Source: DASTRU01 sp035761045 (GTDB lineage: Bacteria; Pseudomonadota; Gammaproteobacteria; Burkholderiales; Burkholderiaceae_E). Taken from it: a stretch of 7,854 nucleotides of DNA. The DNA lies in contig DASTRU010000277.1 in the NCBI GenBank assembly GCA_035761045.1, forward strand, positions 1 to 7,854, in the 5' to 3' direction. Every line of letters starts with the position of its first letter. The first letter of the stretch is position 1. Under the pieces are notes generated by a model, which had not been told where the DNA came from, did not search any database, and saw only the letters and a list, made by a program, of their open reading frames with translations. Shown piece after piece: positions 6,694-7,854 of this stretch. Made by a program: the position numbers and the translations under genes.

Positions 6694-7296
6694 ATGCGTG
6701 CTCGTTTTTATTTATTCGCCTTGATGGTGTTGTTCGTCGCTGGTTGCGCGACCCAATCAACGCCGCCCGCCGCGCCACCGCCTCCAAGCGTGGGTCCTAT
6801 CGATCAAGCCATTAGTCGCTGGGATGAATTAAGCAAGAGCGGCCAAGCCGATAAGGCCAAGGAGTTGATGGCCAACATCAAGCGTGAATACCCCGCGCGC
6901 AAGGAGCCTTGGCTTAAGCAAGCACAACTTCAATTCGACGCCGGTAATTACGGCCAAGCGGTGCTTGATGCGCAAGAGGCATTACGACGCGATCCCGCGG
7001 ATCGCACGGCGCTTGGCATCGTGGCCGTTAGCGGATTGCGCGTTAGCGCCAGCGCGTTGGCTGATCTCGTCCGTCGCGAGGGCGTGCCGGGCTCGGTGCG
7101 CGACGAGGCCGCGATCATCGCGAAGTCGTTGCGCGAAAGCCTCGGCGAAAGCGTGCTCGTTCCGCCACCACCCGTTGTCGAGCCCGTGGCGACTCCAGCG
7201 CCTGCTCCAGCACCTAAACCAGTGCGCGTGAAATCGACGCGGCCCGCACCATCAAATGCCAGTCCCGCTAAAAACCCGTTCGAAGCATTGAAGTAA
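6694..7296 (+). CDS. T6SS-associated TPR-like, proline-rich lipoprotein
   Basis: A 200-residue predicted outer-membrane lipoprotein. A signal peptide of 17 residues ends in lipobox V15-A-G-C18, with Ala at +2. A Pro-rich spacer (22-34) leads to a helical region. Residues 71-109 fit a tetratricopeptide repeat (EPWLKQAQLQFDAGNYGQAV, then LRRDPADRTALGI), and weaker helices flank it at 36-66 and 110-150. The tail (155-197) is Pro/Ala/Val-rich, natively extended in appearance, ending NPFEALK. The next in-frame codons upstream reach a stop at 6652 without another start, so ATG 6694 is right although no Shine-Dalgarno precedes it. tssB follows after 30 nt, so it leads the sheath operon. Related lipoproteins are, to my recollection, encoded at this spot in Burkholderia T6SS loci (called TagM there), but I could not verify homology. 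A periplasmic accessory role with TssJ or the cell wall is inference. Confidence 0.85.
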   Translation: MRARFYLFALMVLFVAGCATQSTPPAAPPPPSVGPIDQAISRWDELSKSGQADKAKELMANIKREYPARKEPWLKQAQLQFDAGNYGQAVLDAQEALRRDPADRTALGIVAVSGLRVSASALADLVRREGVPGSVRDEAAIIAKSLRESLGESVLVPPPPVVEPVATPAPAPAPKPVRVKSTRPAPSNASPAKNPFEALK

Positions 7297-7326
7297 TTCA
7301 CTCGTTAAAAACCTAAAGGCCCGCTC

Positions 7327-7827
7327 ATGTCCAAAAAAGAAAGCGTTCAAAAGCGACTTCAAAAAGTTCGGCCGCCGCGGGTCCAATTGACCTACGAAGT
7401 TCAACGCGGCGATGCGTCGGAGCAAAAAGAATTGCCGTTCGTCGTCGGCGTGCTTGGCGACTTCGCGGGTCAGTCGACCGAGTCGCAAGGCAAGCTCAAG
7501 GATCGCAAGTTCGTGCAGGTCGATCTCGATAATTTCGATAGCGTGATGGAAGGCATGGCGCCTCGCGCGACCTACCGCGTACCGAACAAGTTGACCGAGG
7601 AGGGCGGCGAGTTCGGCGTCGATCTCGAGTTCAAATCGATCGACGATTTCCGGCCCGAGGCGGTCGTGGAGAAAGTCGAGCCGCTGCAACGTTTAATGGA
7701 AGCGCGTCACAAGCTTGCCGACCTTCGCAATAAGCTCGCCGGCAACGACAAGCTGGAAGACTTGCTCAACGAAGTGTTGTCCAACACCGAGAAGCTCACC
7801 GCTCTCAACACCGAAGCGAAGGAGTGA
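7327..7827 (+). CDS. tssB: T6SS contractile sheath small subunit TssB (VipA)
   Basis: TssB pairs with TssC to build the cytoplasmic sheath whose contraction drives the Hcp-VgrG tube. The length of 166 residues is typical. The N-terminus has the Lys-rich start SVQKRLQKVRPPRVQLTYEV, then LPFVVGVLGDFAG (36-48), the family's hallmark strand-loop, then KLKDRKFVQVDLDNFDSVM (57-75). The helical C-terminal part contains FRPEAVVEKVEPLQRLMEAR, a conserved TssB segment involved in the sheath handle and TssC contact. AAAGG at 7315-7319 sits 7 nt before the ATG. It lies 30 nt after the lipoprotein gene and 3 nt before tssC. Identification is secure. Confidence 0.97.
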   Translation: MSKKESVQKRLQKVRPPRVQLTYEVQRGDASEQKELPFVVGVLGDFAGQSTESQGKLKDRKFVQVDLDNFDSVMEGMAPRATYRVPNKLTEEGGEFGVDLEFKSIDDFRPEAVVEKVEPLQRLMEARHKLADLRNKLAGNDKLEDLLNEVLSNTEKLTALNTEAKE

Positions 7828-7830
7828 TGC

Positions 7831-7854
7831 ATGTCTGCCCAGCTTTCATCCATC
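7831..7854 (+). CDS. tssC: Start of T6SS sheath large subunit TssC (VipB), cut by the right edge
   Basis: Only eight codons are present (MSAQLSSI). The ATG follows the tssB stop by 3 nt and has GGAG at 7821-7824, 6 nt upstream. tssC follows tssB almost without exception in T6SS loci, and the opening residues suit it, but the call rests on context. A second ATG at 7827 in another frame is less well spaced from the GGAG. Confidence 0.75.

Noticed and set aside
7252..7689. Minus-strand open frame of 145 codons over tssB
   Set aside because: It overlaps the end of the lipoprotein gene and most of tssB, both securely coding on the plus strand. Its sequence looks like a reverse-complement artefact.

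Overview
This window is part of a type VI secretion system (T6SS) locus from a high-GC Gram-negative bacterium. The strong GC bias in codon usage, the tssJ-tssK-tssL block diverging from a lipoprotein-tssB-tssC block, and the short tail-anchored TssL all point to a betaproteobacterium, probably Burkholderiales-like. That placement is inference from layout and protein character, without a database search.

Minus-strand block, read right to left: tssJ (outer-membrane lipoprotein, 5907-6521), tssK (baseplate-to-membrane adaptor, 4545-5894), tssL/DotU (inner-membrane protein, 3775-4548), vgrG (spike, 1097-3778) and a gene cut by the left edge (1-1097). That last gene has a VanY/M15-type zinc peptidase signature and is the best candidate for a cargo toxin. 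The genes are packed tightly: a 12-nt gap between tssJ and tssK, ATGA overlaps at tssK/tssL and tssL/vgrG, and a TAATG overlap at vgrG/effector. They almost certainly form one operon with coupled translation.

Plus-strand block: a TPR-like, proline-rich lipoprotein of unknown precise role (6694-7296), tssB (sheath small subunit, 7327-7827) and the first eight codons of tssC (7831 to the right edge). The two blocks diverge from a 172-bp gene-free region (6522-6693). It holds a short direct repeat but no promoter I can defend.

How it works together: TssB and TssC form the contractile sheath. TssK joins the baseplate to the TssJ/TssL (and TssM, not in the window) envelope complex. VgrG tips the Hcp tube. 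VgrG here has a C-terminal extension that looks like a transthyretin-like cargo-docking domain. The gene translated directly from its stop codon encodes a protein without a signal peptide that carries SxxR and HxxGxAxD motifs of peptidoglycan carboxypeptidases/endopeptidases. The most interesting reading of the window is therefore a VgrG-TTR adaptor plus M15-like peptidoglycan-cleaving effector, embedded in the core T6SS operon. Its C-terminal part and any immunity gene lie beyond the left edge. I see no RNA genes, mobile elements, CRISPR arrays or broken genes.
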